Assembly: GCA_031178005.1 (NCBI GenBank)
Contig: JAPSJV010000004.1
Span: 1 to 64,000, forward strand
Reading direction: 5' to 3'
DNA length: 64,000 nucleotides
DNA from: Pseudarthrobacter sp.
Lineage (GTDB): Bacteria > Actinomycetota > Actinomycetes > Actinomycetales > Micrococcaceae
Shown here: piece after piece, positions 1-9,171 of the stretch
Layout of the letters: every line of letters begins with the position of its first letter
How positions within the stretch are numbered: position 1 is the stretch's first letter
Program-made: the position numbers and the translations under genes
Notes under the pieces: model-generated
Told to the model about the DNA's origin: nothing
What the model saw: only the letters and a program-made list of their open reading frames with translations
Databases searched by the model: none

Positions 1-123
1 CGCAGCGAAACCGAACGAACCCAAGCCTTCCAAGCCTGGCTCCACCACTACAATCACGACAGAGGCCACACCGCACTCAAAGGTCAGCCACCAGCCACAC
101 GCGTCACCAACCTCAATGGGTAA
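1..123 (+). mobile_element. IS481-like transposase, C-terminal end only (5' part outside the window)
   Basis: An open frame enters from the left edge and stops at TAA 121-123. Its last residues include YNHDRGHTALKGQPPATR, the typical tail of IS481/IS3-type integrase-core transposases, in which a Tyr-Asn-x-x-Arg-x-H pattern precedes a final Pro-rich segment. The catalytic DDE residues would lie further left, so activity cannot be judged. No terminal inverted repeat was recognised just downstream. It borders a restriction patch, which fits a mobile-element-associated defence island. Confidence 0.75.
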
Positions 124-154
124 TACAGCTAGTTGGGAAGGAAAGGAGAGCACC

Positions 155-403
155 ATGGCAAAGAGCAAGAAGACCTGGGGAGAGCTGTCGCCGGCGCGGC
201 GGGCCGGCGTCATAGCGGTCGGTGTGGCGCAGCTGGTCCTGCTGACCATGGCCCAGCGGGACATTTCCAAACGTCCCGCCGAACTGATCCGCGGCCCCAA
301 AGCTGCCTGGCGGCTGGCGTCGCTGGTGAACTTCGTCGGGCCCATGGGCTACTTCATTTTCGGCAGGCTGAAGACGCCGGCCACTCCAGGGAAACTGCCA
401 TGA
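155..403 (+). CDS. small membrane protein, PLDc_N-like (cardiolipin synthase N-terminal type)
   Basis: An 82-residue protein. The start at 155 was chosen over an upstream ATG (116) because AAGGAGAG (143-150) precedes it at good spacing and the upstream extension overlaps the transposase end. One hydrophobic stretch near residues 17-32 is followed by a charged segment and a second hydrophobic patch ending VGPMGYFIFGR. The order helix, Arg-rich link with RGPKAAWRLA, then GP-x-x-YFxxGR is the pattern of the PLDc_N family of short membrane proteins, found free-standing in actinobacteria and at the N-terminus of phospholipase D-type synthases. No catalytic domain is attached, so the role is unknown. 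It sits between the transposase end and the McrB-like gene. Confidence 0.6.
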   Translation: MAKSKKTWGELSPARRAGVIAVGVAQLVLLTMAQRDISKRPAELIRGPKAAWRLASLVNFVGPMGYFIFGRLKTPATPGKLP

Positions 404-449
404 CAGGGTGTATACCGGCGACGTGGAGCGGACTCCCAGGCGCAGACTG

Positions 450-455
450 TAAATT
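450..455 (+). promoter_or_regulatory. -10 box (TAAATT) placing the mcrB-like start at the transcript end
   Basis: TAAATT is separated from the ATG at 462 by six bases, so the predicted transcript begins at or next to the start codon. There is no Shine-Dalgarno sequence. This arrangement recurs at several genes in the window. Confidence 0.4.
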
Positions 456-461
456 TAACGG

Positions 462-2690
462 ATGACTCCTGCGCCTAAGCCCGCCATCACCCGTGCCCCG
501 GGAGTCTCCCCGGAGATCGAGGATGCCGCCTGGTTTGTGCTGGGTGCCGGCCTGCAGGGCAGGCCCTCGGCCCTCGACGGCGAGACTCTGACCTGGACCA
601 CCGAGGCCGCTACCGAGCTGCTTGAGCGGCTGGACAGGGGAGTGGACGACGCCAAGTCACCCATGATGACCAACCTGCGCGAGTCCTTGACCGAGGCGTC
701 GCGCGGGGCGCGGCTGCTGGCCGTCGAGCTGCTGTACTTGCAGTCGCTGCCGCTGGCCCACGAGGTGAAATCGCTCAAGGTGAAGCAGGCCCGGGTATCT
801 GAAGCGGCGTCCTGGCTGGAACCTCCACTGGAGCTTCCCGCGGAACTGTACAAGGGGCTGACGGACCACGGTGTCATCCGGGACCGCACGGCCGAGTTCA
901 ACTGGACCATCCGCGACCAGCTCAAATGGCTGTGCCGGTTTGTGTGCCACGTGGACGGGAAGCAGCCATCGGCGATTGCCAAAGCGCTGAAGGATCCGCT
1001 GAAGTTCCACGAACTGGCTGCCGGCACGCCCGAAGACCAGCCGGCCATCCGCCGCAGCATCGAATACCTGGTGTGGCCCAGTTACTTTGAACCGGTGGTG
1101 GCCGACGTTGAGCGCCGCGAAATCCGGGACGCCTTTGCTTCACTGGTGGGCGGCGCCAAGGGTGACTCCGAAGATGCCATCACCGCTGACATCCACCGCA
1201 TCCGCCTGCACCTGGATGAGCAGGCCGGGCAGCGCATCGACTGGTACTCACGCCAGCTGGTCAGCCAGTGGCGCAAGGTCACCGATCCGGGACGCCGCGC
1301 CTGGCTGCTTCGGACGCATCGGGACCAGGCTGCCTTGCTGGAGGCCTGGCACGGTGCAGAAAAGGTAACTCTCGACGTCGAACATCTCCGGCCGTTGCAG
1401 GCGGGCATCGCTGCCGGGCTGGTCCAGCACGCCGTGGATGAGGACTGCAAGCACCTCGGTTATGTGGAGCGCGAGGACACGAAAACTGCAGTATTCGCCT
1501 TCCTGACCGTGATGAAGCCCGGCGATCTGGTGCTGTACCAGCACGCCGGAACTGTGCATCCCGGCGTCGTGCTCGGTGAACCGGATGACGACGGCGAGGA
1601 GCGGAGGCTGCGCCGCAAGGTGCGCTGGTTCGACGGCCATCCGGCGGCTGACCTGCCCCGTCATGTGCAGCGACAGCTGGCAACGCCCGGCATCGTCGTG
1701 GATGTAACCCGGGTGGTGCAGGCGCTGGAGACGCTGCTGCCTCCGGAAGCTGAACCGGACGTTGAAGAGCAGGGCGACGAGGCCGTGGTAGCCGAGGTAG
1801 GGCCGGAAGGCTTCAGCCGACTGACCAGCAGCTTCGCCGAATCACTGCACATGGACCTGGAACCGCTGCAGGAAATCGCGGAGCTCCTGGAGGAAAACCG
1901 CCAGGTGGTGCTCTACGGACCTCCCGGGACAGGCAAAACCTACCTGGCCAAGCACCTCGCGGCCGAGCTGGCCCGGGACAGCACCGATGAGCGGGTCAAG
2001 CTGGTGCAGTTCCATCCGTCGTATGCGTATGAGGACTTTTTCGAGGGTTACCGGCCGGACAAGACGGACGATGGCCAGGTCTCCTTCAAGCTCGTTGCAG
2101 GACCGCTGCGCAGGCTGGCTGAGGAAGCCGCGAAGCCGGGCAACGAGAAGAAGCCCTACTTCCTGATCATTGACGAGATGAACCGGGCCAACCTGGCCAA
2201 GGTGTTTGGCGAGCTGTACTTCCTGCTCGAATACCGCGATGACCGGATCTACCTGCAGTACAGCCCCAACGAGCCGTTTACGCTGCCGGACAACCTGTAC
2301 ATCATCGGCACCATGAATACGGCGGACCGTTCCATCGCCATGATGGACGCCGCCATCCGCCGCCGCTTCGCGTTTATTGAACTGCACCCGCAGACGGAAC
2401 CGGTCAGGGGATCGCTGCTGCGTTTCCTGGAAGCCCGGGGCCTGGACACCACTCCTGCCCTGCTTCTGGATGCCTTGAACGGGGCAATCGATGAGTGGGA
2501 CCGGGACCTGATGATTGGCCCGTCGTACTTCATGAAGCCGGCCGCCCAGACTGTTCCGGGATTACGCCGGATCTGGAAATACGAGCTGCTTCCCCTGTTG
2601 GAGGAGCACTATCACGGCCAGCTGACCCGCGCCCAGCTTGAGGAGAGGTTCGGCCTGGACCAGTTGCTGGGACGCCTTGCAGCGGGGTAA
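462..2690 (+). CDS. mcrB: McrB-type AAA+ GTPase/ATPase subunit of a modification-dependent restriction system
   Basis: 742 residues. The C-terminal third is a clear McrB/AAA_5 motor: Walker A GPPGTGKT at 486-493, the family stretch FHPSYAYEDFFEGYRP soon after, Walker B FLIIDE at 567-572, and a sensor region GTMNTADRSIAMMDAAIRRR. In the McrBC family this motor hydrolyses GTP and drives DNA translocation for the McrC nuclease. The first ~430 residues are a variable recognition part. Around residues 350-430 a segment beginning KPGDLVLYQHAG and containing RRKVRWFD looks like a PUA/EVE-type fold, a class that binds modified bases; this is an inference from pattern only. The partner mcrC starts 4 nt downstream, so the two are cotranscribed. 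Length exceeds E. coli McrB (459 aa) because of the long N-terminal region. Confidence 0.88.
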   Translation: MTPAPKPAITRAPGVSPEIEDAAWFVLGAGLQGRPSALDGETLTWTTEAATELLERLDRGVDDAKSPMMTNLRESLTEASRGARLLAVELLYLQSLPLAHEVKSLKVKQARVSEAASWLEPPLELPAELYKGLTDHGVIRDRTAEFNWTIRDQLKWLCRFVCHVDGKQPSAIAKALKDPLKFHELAAGTPEDQPAIRRSIEYLVWPSYFEPVVADVERREIRDAFASLVGGAKGDSEDAITADIHRIRLHLDEQAGQRIDWYSRQLVSQWRKVTDPGRRAWLLRTHRDQAALLEAWHGAEKVTLDVEHLRPLQAGIAAGLVQHAVDEDCKHLGYVEREDTKTAVFAFLTVMKPGDLVLYQHAGTVHPGVVLGEPDDDGEERRLRRKVRWFDGHPAADLPRHVQRQLATPGIVVDVTRVVQALETLLPPEAEPDVEEQGDEAVVAEVGPEGFSRLTSSFAESLHMDLEPLQEIAELLEENRQVVLYGPPGTGKTYLAKHLAAELARDSTDERVKLVQFHPSYAYEDFFEGYRPDKTDDGQVSFKLVAGPLRRLAEEAAKPGNEKKPYFLIIDEMNRANLAKVFGELYFLLEYRDDRIYLQYSPNEPFTLPDNLYIIGTMNTADRSIAMMDAAIRRRFAFIELHPQTEPVRGSLLRFLEARGLDTTPALLLDALNGAIDEWDRDLMIGPSYFMKPAAQTVPGLRRIWKYELLPLLEEHYHGQLTRAQLEERFGLDQLLGRLAAG

Positions 2691-2694
2691 CCCT

Positions 2695-3939
2695 GTGCAG
2701 CGCGGTCCCGTGAAGCCGCTCCGGCACGTGGTGCTGGATGAGCTTTCCGCAGGGTTGGTGGAGAAGCTCGACGCCGGATCGGCCGCCTTCATCAACTCCA
2801 GCGGCCTGGCCCGGGTTTCGCCACTTGGCCTGGGCCTGTACCGGGTGGAACCGCGCGGCAAAGTGGGATCGGTACGCACCTCCAAGCTGCAGCTGGACGT
2901 CCGCCCCAAGGACAGGCTGGGCCTGGAACGCCTGCTGTTTATGCTCAGCTATTCGGGGGAGCCGGGGTTCCGGGACGACGACATCCATGCCACCGCCGCT
3001 CCCGAGTTGTGGAGTGCACTGGCGGACTCGCTGGCCCAGCTCGCCGAGCGCGCACTGAGCCGTGGGGTCCTGCAGGGCTACCTCACGGTTGAGGAATCGC
3101 TGCGCACCGTCAAGGGCCGGATCCGGATCTCGGACCAGATTTCCCGCCGCCCGGGCATGTTGGTGCCTCTGGAAGTTTCCTACGACGAATTCAGCCCGGA
3201 CATCGCCGAGAACAGGATCCTCCGCGCAGCCCTGGAACGGATGGCCCAGGTCCCGGCTGTCCGCCCGGACGTCCTGAGCCGGCTGCGCCAACTGAAGGTA
3301 AAGCTCGACGGCGTTACCCGGCTGCCGTCCGGCGCTCCGCTGCCGCAGTGGTCACCTGACCGCAGGAACGTCCGCTACCACGCCGTGCTGCGGCTGGCCG
3401 GGCTGATCCTGCGCAACGCGTCGGCTGAGGCGGGCGAGGGCGGTGAGCGGGCGGCGTCGTTTGTGGTGGACATGGCGGAGGTGTTCCGCGACTTTGTGGG
3501 TGCTGCCCTGTGTGGAGCACTCTCCGCGTATCCGGGGGATACCCGGCTGGGATTCAACGCGTTGCTCAACGAAGCCGTGGAGGATTCGGACCGGCTCAGC
3601 GTCACTCCGGACGCCGTCCATTTCCTGGGCGGGCGCCCGGTGGTGGTGTACGACGCCCGCTACGCCGCACGAACCGACGCCGGGGCCTCGCTGTCCGGCG
3701 ACCACTACCGGATGCTGGCCTACTGCACAGCCCTGCAGGTGCCGACCGCCTGGCTGGTTTATTCCGGGGCCGGCGAGATCAAGCTGCGGCGGGTCCTGAA
3801 CACGAACATCGACATTGTGGAGTTTCCGCTGGACCTGTCCCTGCCGCCGTCGGAAATCCTTGCAGCCGTGGCGGACCTCGCCGGCCAATCCTGGGGTGAA
3901 GTGCTGCGGCAGGCCCGGCTTGGCGAGCTGAGCGGCTGA
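2695..3939 (+). CDS. mcrC: McrC-type PD-(D/E)XK nuclease subunit, with Arg at the usual catalytic Lys
   Basis: 414 residues from GTG 2695, four bases after the mcrB-like stop; an upstream in-frame TTG (2638) lies inside mcrB and was rejected. McrC subunits bind the McrB ring and carry a PD-(D/E)XK nuclease. N-terminal features such as TSKLQLDVRPKDRLGLERLL and the middle block VSYDEFSPDIAENRILRAAL are typical of the family. The nuclease core reads TPDAVHFLGG then VVVYDARYAA, giving D306, D320 and R322. In characterised McrC proteins the third position is Lys (D-x-K), so the K-to-R change is notable: it could lower cleavage, alter metal use, or be normal for this subclade. It faces the convergent vsr gene with only 3 nt between stops. 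Confidence 0.85.
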   Translation: MQRGPVKPLRHVVLDELSAGLVEKLDAGSAAFINSSGLARVSPLGLGLYRVEPRGKVGSVRTSKLQLDVRPKDRLGLERLLFMLSYSGEPGFRDDDIHATAAPELWSALADSLAQLAERALSRGVLQGYLTVEESLRTVKGRIRISDQISRRPGMLVPLEVSYDEFSPDIAENRILRAALERMAQVPAVRPDVLSRLRQLKVKLDGVTRLPSGAPLPQWSPDRRNVRYHAVLRLAGLILRNASAEAGEGGERAASFVVDMAEVFRDFVGAALCGALSAYPGDTRLGFNALLNEAVEDSDRLSVTPDAVHFLGGRPVVVYDARYAARTDAGASLSGDHYRMLAYCTALQVPTAWLVYSGAGEIKLRRVLNTNIDIVEFPLDLSLPPSEILAAVADLAGQSWGEVLRQARLGELSG

Positions 3940-3942
3940 GCG

Positions 3943-4392
3943 CTAGGAATCCTCGAGGAACGTCAGCAGCTGGGATTCCAGCGCTGACGTGTCCTTCAGC
4001 TCGCACTCCCACACCGTGAGGACCTGCCAGCCGGCGGCCTCGAGCTGTGTGCGCTGGCTCGCGTCGCGGTTCCGGGTCCTAGTCCGCTTGGTTTCCCAGA
4101 ACTCGGCGTTGGCCGCCGGGGCGTGGGTTCCCACCCGGCAGTCGTGAAAATGCCAGAAGCACCCGTTGACGAAGATCACCTTGCGCCGGCCCGCGAACAC
4201 CAAATCCGGCCTGCCCGGAAGTTTGCCGCCCGCGGCGCCGCCGTGCAGGCGGTAACGGTAGCCCTTGGCGTGCAGGAGCCTGCGGACCAGGAGCTCCGGT
4301 TTGGTGTTCTTGCCCCGGATCCTGGACATGTTGCGGCTGCGCTGCTCGGGGGTGAGCAGATCACGGCTCAGGGGGTCCCGGCTTTCGCCCAT
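3943..4392 (-). CDS. vsr: very short patch repair (Vsr) endonuclease
   Basis: 149 residues. Vsr nicks DNA 5' of T in T:G mismatches that arise by deamination of 5-methylcytosine. The family landmarks are present in order: TPEQRSRNMSRIRGKNTKPE at the N-terminus, GRPDLVF (metal-binding Asp), then VIFVNGCFWHFHDC with the conserved Cys/His zinc-site residues, and a C-terminal GWQVLTVWECEL. Vsr normally accompanies a cytosine-5 methyltransferase, but none is present within this window on either side; the only neighbours are the McrBC-like genes, convergent with it. The start at 4392 follows TAGACT by six bases (4399-4404), suggesting a leaderless transcript. A methyltransferase partner may be elsewhere in the genome. 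Confidence 0.93.
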   Translation of the reverse strand: MGESRDPLSRDLLTPEQRSRNMSRIRGKNTKPELLVRRLLHAKGYRYRLHGGAAGGKLPGRPDLVFAGRRKVIFVNGCFWHFHDCRVGTHAPAANAEFWETKRTRTRNRDASQRTQLEAAGWQVLTVWECELKDTSALESQLLTFLEDS

Positions 4393-4416
4393 GCTTCGAG
4401 TCTAACCAGGCCCACC

Positions 4417-4722
4417 TTATGACTGGGTGAGTGTGCCGTGCCTGGAGCATTCGGCGTTCCAACCCAGCGGCGTGACCTGCACCTTCATACGGCGCCGGCA
4501 CTGCGCGCAATAGCGTGGCGGTTCCATGGAAAGGTGTTCCCGGCAGAGGCGGTGAGCGTCCGACGTCGGGCCCTCACCGCCGCAATGCGCGCAAAATTCA
4601 GCATCCTCGGTGGTTGAGCCTGTCGAAACCCCGGTGGTGGCGGGATCTCGACGGGCTCGATCATCGATGGCCCCGGTGGTTGAGCCTGTCGAAACCATCG
4701 AAACTGTCGGCTCCCCGTTCAC
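4417..4722 (-). CDS. bsaP: biotin synthase auxiliary protein BsaP, carrying an in-frame palindromic-repeat insertion
   Basis: 101 residues starting with GTG at 4722; GTGA overlaps the bioB stop by 4 nt, so translation is probably coupled. The C-terminal ~60 residues hold six cysteines (C44, C47, C60, C72, C75, C92) in the pattern [30 protein letters not shown]. This matches BsaP, the small Fe-S protein encoded beside bioB in mycobacteria and relatives and needed there for biotin synthase function. The N-terminal ~40 residues are low-complexity and contain VSTGSTTG and VSTGSTTE, encoded by a repeated palindromic element at 4608-4697. The insertion keeps the frame open and lies before the first Cys, so the protein is probably still functional. 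Fe-S ligation here is inferred from the family. Confidence 0.82.
   Translation of the reverse strand: MNGEPTVSMVSTGSTTGAIDDRARRDPATTGVSTGSTTEDAEFCAHCGGEGPTSDAHRLCREHLSMEPPRYCAQCRRRMKVQVTPLGWNAECSRHGTLTQS
4608..4697. repeat. REP-like repeat cluster (direct, inverted, direct) inside bsaP
   Basis: TGGTTGAGCCTGTCGAAACC occurs at 4611-4630 and again at 4678-4697. Between them, near 4645-4666, lies a degenerate copy in the opposite orientation (TCTCGACGGGCTCGATCATC). The spacing and alternating orientation resemble bacterial REP/BIME clusters. It lies wholly within the bsaP reading frame. Confidence 0.8.
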
Positions 4723-5744
4723 AGCGACTTCTGGAGTTCCTTGATGGGCATGTTGAGCTCGACCAAGAGGTTCAGGTCCGCTGTTGCCGGCCGGCCCAAA
4801 GTGGTGAGGTAGTTGCCCACAATGACGGCGTTGATTCCGCCCAAGAGGCCGTCCCGGGTGCCCAAGTCGCCGAAGGTCAACTCGCGGCCGCCGGCGTAGC
4901 GCAGCACAGTGCGCGGCATGGCCAGGCGGAACGCGGCGATGGCCCGGAGCGCGTCCCTGCCGTCCATGAGGCCCTGGTTCTCAAGGGGCGTTCCAGGACG
5001 CGGGTTGAGGAAGTTCAGCGGGACTTCGTGGGGTTCCAACGCTGCCAGTTGTGCCGCCAGTTCCGCGCGTTGGGCCAGCGATTCGCCCATGCCGATCAGC
5101 GCTCCGCAGCACAATTCCATCCCGGCTGCCTTGACCATGGCGCAGGTTTCCAACCGCTCTTCATAACTGTGCGTGGTGACCACCTGCGGAAAATAGCTCC
5201 GCGCCGTTTCGAGGTTGTGGTTGTAGCGGTGGACACCCCAGCTGGTCAGTTGGTCCACTTGCCGCTGGGTGAGCATGCCGAGCGAGCAGGCGATGTTGAT
5301 GTCCACTTCCTCGTTAATACGGTCGATCGCGAACTTGATCTGGTTCATCAGCTTGATGTCCGGGCCGCGGACGGCAGCCACAATGCAGAACTCGGTGGCG
5401 CCTGTCGCGGCCGTTTCCTTGGCGGCTTTGACCAGTTCGGGAATGTCCAGCCACACGCCACGCACCGGAGAGTCAAAGAGTCCCGACTGGCTGCAGAAGT
5501 GGCAGTCTTCGGGGCAGCCGCCGGTCTTGATGGAGATGATTCCCTCTACCTCCACGTCCTCGCCGCAGTGCTTCAGGCGGACCTGGTGGGCGAGTTCAAG
5601 CGCGGCGGGAACGGCCTCATCGGGCAGTTCCAAGACCTCCAACAGCTGCCGCTCATCCAGCCCGCGGCAATCCTCCAGGACTTGCTGACGGGCCGTATCC
5701 AGGATGGCATAACCGGTGGTTTCCTGCGTGCTGGCGTCAGTCAA
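4719..5744 (-). CDS. bioB: biotin synthase (radical SAM)
   Basis: 341 residues. BioB inserts sulfur into dethiobiotin, the last step of biotin synthesis. The radical-SAM Cys motif CxxxCxxC is at 77, 81 and 84 ([13 protein letters not shown]). Further family landmarks are [28 protein letters not shown] and [12 protein letters not shown]. The frame stays open to 5939, but TTG 5744 is preferred because GAGGAG lies about 8 nt upstream and the protein then begins at the length usual for the family (~340 aa); the extension upstream is Cys/Arg-rich non-family sequence. bsaP follows with a 4-nt overlap. No bioA, bioD or bioF is present here. The upstream region is shared with a divergent NCS1 permease. 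Confidence 0.95.
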   Translation of the reverse strand: MTDASTQETTGYAILDTARQQVLEDCRGLDERQLLEVLELPDEAVPAALELAHQVRLKHCGEDVEVEGIISIKTGGCPEDCHFCSQSGLFDSPVRGVWLDIPELVKAAKETAATGATEFCIVAAVRGPDIKLMNQIKFAIDRINEEVDINIACSLGMLTQRQVDQLTSWGVHRYNHNLETARSYFPQVVTTHSYEERLETCAMVKAAGMELCCGALIGMGESLAQRAELAAQLAALEPHEVPLNFLNPRPGTPLENQGLMDGRDALRAIAAFRLAMPRTVLRYAGGRELTFGDLGTRDGLLGGINAVIVGNYLTTLGRPATADLNLLVELNMPIKELQKSL

Positions 5745-5962
5745 GGGGGTGCTCCTCGGGTCGGTACTGCGTGGCTGCAGCGGCTTACCTCCGACGCTAA
5801 CGCGGTCCCAGCAGGCCCATTTTGTGGAGTGCCTACAAGCCCGGCACCCTGCTTTTGGTCCGCACCGTCGGAAGTTACAACGCTGAAACACCGTGGTGAC
5901 GTGGTGGTGAAATCCGGTGGTTAGCGTCAGCAACAGCATCCGGACGAGGAAAGTGACCAGCC

Positions 5963-7684
5963 ATGACTGAAGACCTGAGAAACACCCAACTGCTGGAACC
6001 TCGGACGGCGGCAGGCACCGCCGTCGGGAATGGCCCCAACAATCCTGCGGCTACTGCGGATGCGATGAGCGCGGCAAAGGAGAGCCTGGAGGACTACACG
6101 CTCCGGTTCGCACCGCGGTCCTACCGCAAGTGGAGCGCCGGGGTAGTGGCCACCAGCGCGCTGGGCGGAATTGCCTATCTCGCGGACTTTTCCATCGGCG
6201 CGAACATCGGGATCGCGTACGGGACCACGAACGCGATCCTGGGCATCCTGGTAGCCGCCGTCATCATTTTCGCCACCGGATTTCCGCTGGCCTATTACGC
6301 GGCCCGGTACAACATCGACCTTGACCTGATCACCCGCGGTTCCGGCTTTGGCTACTACGGCTCCGTGGTCACCAACGTCATTTTCGCAACGTTCACGTTT
6401 ATCTTTTTCGCGCTCGAAGGCTCCATCATGGCGCAGGGCCTGGAGCTTGGCCTGGGTATCCCGCAGTGGCTGGGCTACGCCGCATCAACTGTGATCATCA
6501 TTCCGTTGGTCATCTATGGGATGAAAACGCTGGCCACGCTGCAGGTATGGACCACCCCGCTGTGGCTGCTGCTGATGGTGATTCCGGTGGGTTACCTGGT
6601 GATCTCGCATCCCGAAAGCATCGACAGCTTCTTCGCCTACACCGGAAAATCGGGCGACGGCGGCCCCAACCTCGCGTCGGTGATGCTGGCTGCGGGCGTG
6701 TGCCTGTCCCTGATGGCCCAGATCGCCGAACAGATCGATTACCTGCGGTTCATGCCACCCAAAACGGCGGAGAACAAGGGGGCCTGGTGGCGCGCGGTCA
6801 TCCTGGCCGGACCGGGCTGGGTTATCTTCGGCGCCATCAAGCAGATCGTGGGCCTCTTCATCGCCATCTACCTCATCGCCACGTTGGACCCGGCGGCGTC
6901 GGTGCATGCCAATGAGCCCGTGCACCAGTTCCTGGGCGTCTACCAGGAAATGATGCCTGCGTGGCTGGCAATGACGCTGGCCGTGGTCCTGGTGGTCATC
7001 TCGCAGATCAAGATCAACGTCACCAATGCGTACTCGGGATCGCTGGCATGGACCAACAGCTTCACGCGCATCACCAAGACCTACCCCGGCCGCATGGTGT
7101 TTGTGGTGGTCAACCTGGCCATCGCCTTGGTGCTGATGGAAGCCAACATGTTCGACTTCCTGAACACCATCCTGGGCTTCTACGCCAACTGCGCCATGGC
7201 ATGGGTTGTCACCGTGGCTGCGGATATCGCCGTCAACAAGTACCTGCTGAAGATCTCGCCCAAGGTTCCGGAGTTCCGCCGCGGCATGCTCTACGCGGTG
7301 AACCCCGTGGGCTTTGTGTCCATGCTGGTTTCGGCAGGGGTATCGATCGCCGTGTTCTTCGGCGCGTTCGGCGGCGCCGTGCAGCCGTATTCGCCGGTCT
7401 TCGCTGTGGGCCTGTCACTGCTCCTGACGCCGATCCTTGCCGTGCTCACCAAGGGCCGGTATTACCTCCGCCGTACGGACGACGGAATCGATCTGCCCAT
7501 GTTTGACCAGGACGGCAACCCCAGCGACGCCAAGCTGCTCTGCCACGTAACAGGGATCGAGTTTGAACGTCCGGACATGCTCCGCTCAGGTCAGGACGGG
7601 CCCGACGGCGAACCGCAGTTCATCTCGTCGCTGGCCCTTTCCACGGACAAGACCGGGTCCTTGGTGCTGCCGGCGCAGAAGTAA
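5963..7684 (+). CDS. NCS1-family nucleobase/vitamin permease (cytosine/purine permease-like)
   Basis: 573 residues. Around twelve hydrophobic helices span residues ~60-515, preceded by a ~50-residue polar N-terminus. The opening of the membrane part ([20 protein letters not shown], then [17 protein letters not shown]) and the stretch [20 protein letters not shown] with [11 protein letters not shown] are typical of NCS1 symporters for cytosine, purines, allantoin, hydantoins or vitamin precursors. The exact substrate cannot be read from sequence. It is divergent from bioB across a ~218-bp spacer and followed 8 nt later by a convergent AcoR-like regulator. A GAGGAAAG sequence precedes ATG 5963 with rather long spacing. 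Confidence 0.85.
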   Translation: MTEDLRNTQLLEPRTAAGTAVGNGPNNPAATADAMSAAKESLEDYTLRFAPRSYRKWSAGVVATSALGGIAYLADFSIGANIGIAYGTTNAILGILVAAVIIFATGFPLAYYAARYNIDLDLITRGSGFGYYGSVVTNVIFATFTFIFFALEGSIMAQGLELGLGIPQWLGYAASTVIIIPLVIYGMKTLATLQVWTTPLWLLLMVIPVGYLVISHPESIDSFFAYTGKSGDGGPNLASVMLAAGVCLSLMAQIAEQIDYLRFMPPKTAENKGAWWRAVILAGPGWVIFGAIKQIVGLFIAIYLIATLDPAASVHANEPVHQFLGVYQEMMPAWLAMTLAVVLVVISQIKINVTNAYSGSLAWTNSFTRITKTYPGRMVFVVVNLAIALVLMEANMFDFLNTILGFYANCAMAWVVTVAADIAVNKYLLKISPKVPEFRRGMLYAVNPVGFVSMLVSAGVSIAVFFGAFGGAVQPYSPVFAVGLSLLLTPILAVLTKGRYYLRRTDDGIDLPMFDQDGNPSDAKLLCHVTGIEFERPDMLRSGQDGPDGEPQFISSLALSTDKTGSLVLPAQK

Positions 7685-7692
7685 ACGGAATG

Positions 7693-9003
7693 TCAGGCCT
7701 GGAGCTCGCGGTCCAGGCGGTTCATTCTGGCTTGAATCAGCTGGTGGCGGGGATCCTCTGATCCAAGGAGACCCGCCACCACTGTGGCGGCCGCGGAATC
7801 AGCGGATCCCATGTCACTGGAGCACCAGCGAAGAGCCACATCCGGGTTCCTGCTGGCACGGACCGAAGCGGACACCGCCTCGTTGAGTTCGTCCCGCATG
7901 AGTTCGATGGCCAGGGTGGTGGACCGCGACAACAGGGTTCCGGTGTAGGCGGACAATGCTTCGGCAACCTTGCCGTCACGCAGGCGGGCAGTGACTTGCT
8001 CAATATCGGTGACCACCAGCAGGCCCTCCCTGAACCTGTAGGGATTCGGCTCGATAATCCTGCCGAGGGCGGCGCGGATGCGGTGCATCTCCGTGCGCAC
8101 CGACGCGGCGGCACCGTCCTCGCCGTAAAGGCTGTAGGCCAGTTCTTCAGCGCTCCAGCCCCGGGAACGTGAGGCCAGCAAAGCCAGGATTTCGGCTCGG
8201 CGAAGGGTCAGCGGGCGGGGAGCACCGCCGTCGTACCGTGCAGTTGGCGCGTCCCCCAGAAGCTGGAGCGACAGGACTGCTGCCCCGGGGGAAGCGCCGG
8301 GCTGGGAGCCGTTGAGAGGCGACGGCGGCGTTGCAGCGGACCTCAGCAGTTCCTCGGCCAGCCGCACACCGCAGCGGATCATCCGGAGGCTGTCCGGCGT
8401 GACGGTTTCGATGGGACCGGAGACATCCAGGACGCCAAGGATCCCGCCGGACAACGGATCGCGGATGGGCGAAGCAGTGCACGCCCAGTCATGGTGCGTC
8501 CGGACCAGGTGTTCGGCCGCAAACAGCTGAGCGGGCGCTCCAGTGACCAGGGCTTCGCTGATGGCATTGGTGCCCACCCCGGATTCAGACCAGTCAGCCC
8601 CTTCCACGAATTCGAGCGAGTCTGCCTGCCGCATGGCGTCGTGGCTGCCCAGCCGCCACAGCACCTCGCCCTGGTGGTCGGTGACGATCAAGAGGTGCCG
8701 GCCGTCGGTGGTTTCGTCGGCCAGGAGTTGGCGGAGCGCAGGCACCACCACCGCGAGCCGGTGGCCTGCGCCGATCTGGCGGGCCTCGCGGACGTCGTGC
8801 CGGTGAACGGGACGGTGCTGGTCCGGATTGATCCCCAGTGCCAAGGAGCGCTGCCATGAATTGAGCAGCGACGTCGAGATCTTCGGATCAGGCTGCCCCG
8901 AAATGGTGGCCTCGTGGGCCTTACGGAGATCCCGGGCGTACTCGGCCGGCGATGAGAAACGCAGGTCGCGGGCAACGGGGGAGAGGCCAATGGGTGGCTG
9001 CAT
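7693..9003 (-). CDS. GAF-domain transcriptional regulator, AcoR-like without the AAA+ domain
   Basis: 436 residues. The N-terminal block (SLLNSWQRSLALGINPD) and the following GAF-type sensor with EGADWSESGVGTNAISEAL and HHDWACTASPIRDP match the N-terminus of AcoR-type activators. Instead of a sigma-54 AAA+ domain, the C-terminus has a winged-helix segment (RRAEILALLASRSRGWSAEE, then VRTEMHRIRAALG) near residues 280-340. This domain order is common in actinobacteria and usually sits beside the oxidative catabolic genes it controls. It is divergent from the flavin monooxygenase at 9172, the probable target. GGGAGG precedes the ATG. The ligand is unknown. Confidence 0.82.
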   Translation of the reverse strand: MQPPIGLSPVARDLRFSSPAEYARDLRKAHEATISGQPDPKISTSLLNSWQRSLALGINPDQHRPVHRHDVREARQIGAGHRLAVVVPALRQLLADETTDGRHLLIVTDHQGEVLWRLGSHDAMRQADSLEFVEGADWSESGVGTNAISEALVTGAPAQLFAAEHLVRTHHDWACTASPIRDPLSGGILGVLDVSGPIETVTPDSLRMIRCGVRLAEELLRSAATPPSPLNGSQPGASPGAAVLSLQLLGDAPTARYDGGAPRPLTLRRAEILALLASRSRGWSAEELAYSLYGEDGAAASVRTEMHRIRAALGRIIEPNPYRFREGLLVVTDIEQVTARLRDGKVAEALSAYTGTLLSRSTTLAIELMRDELNEAVSASVRASRNPDVALRWCSSDMGSADSAAATVVAGLLGSEDPRHQLIQARMNRLDRELQA

Positions 9004-9171
9004 GCGGGTCCTCCCAACTCATCTTTGAATTCCTGCTCACCGAAGCCCAGCGGCTTCCGGCAGGACGACGCCACGTGCAACCCGATTGTAACCCTCTACA
9101 GGGTGTACTTGTGATGCGGGTCACGCAAGAGCAGTTGGTGTGAGGCCCGGACATCAACGGAAAGAGGAATC

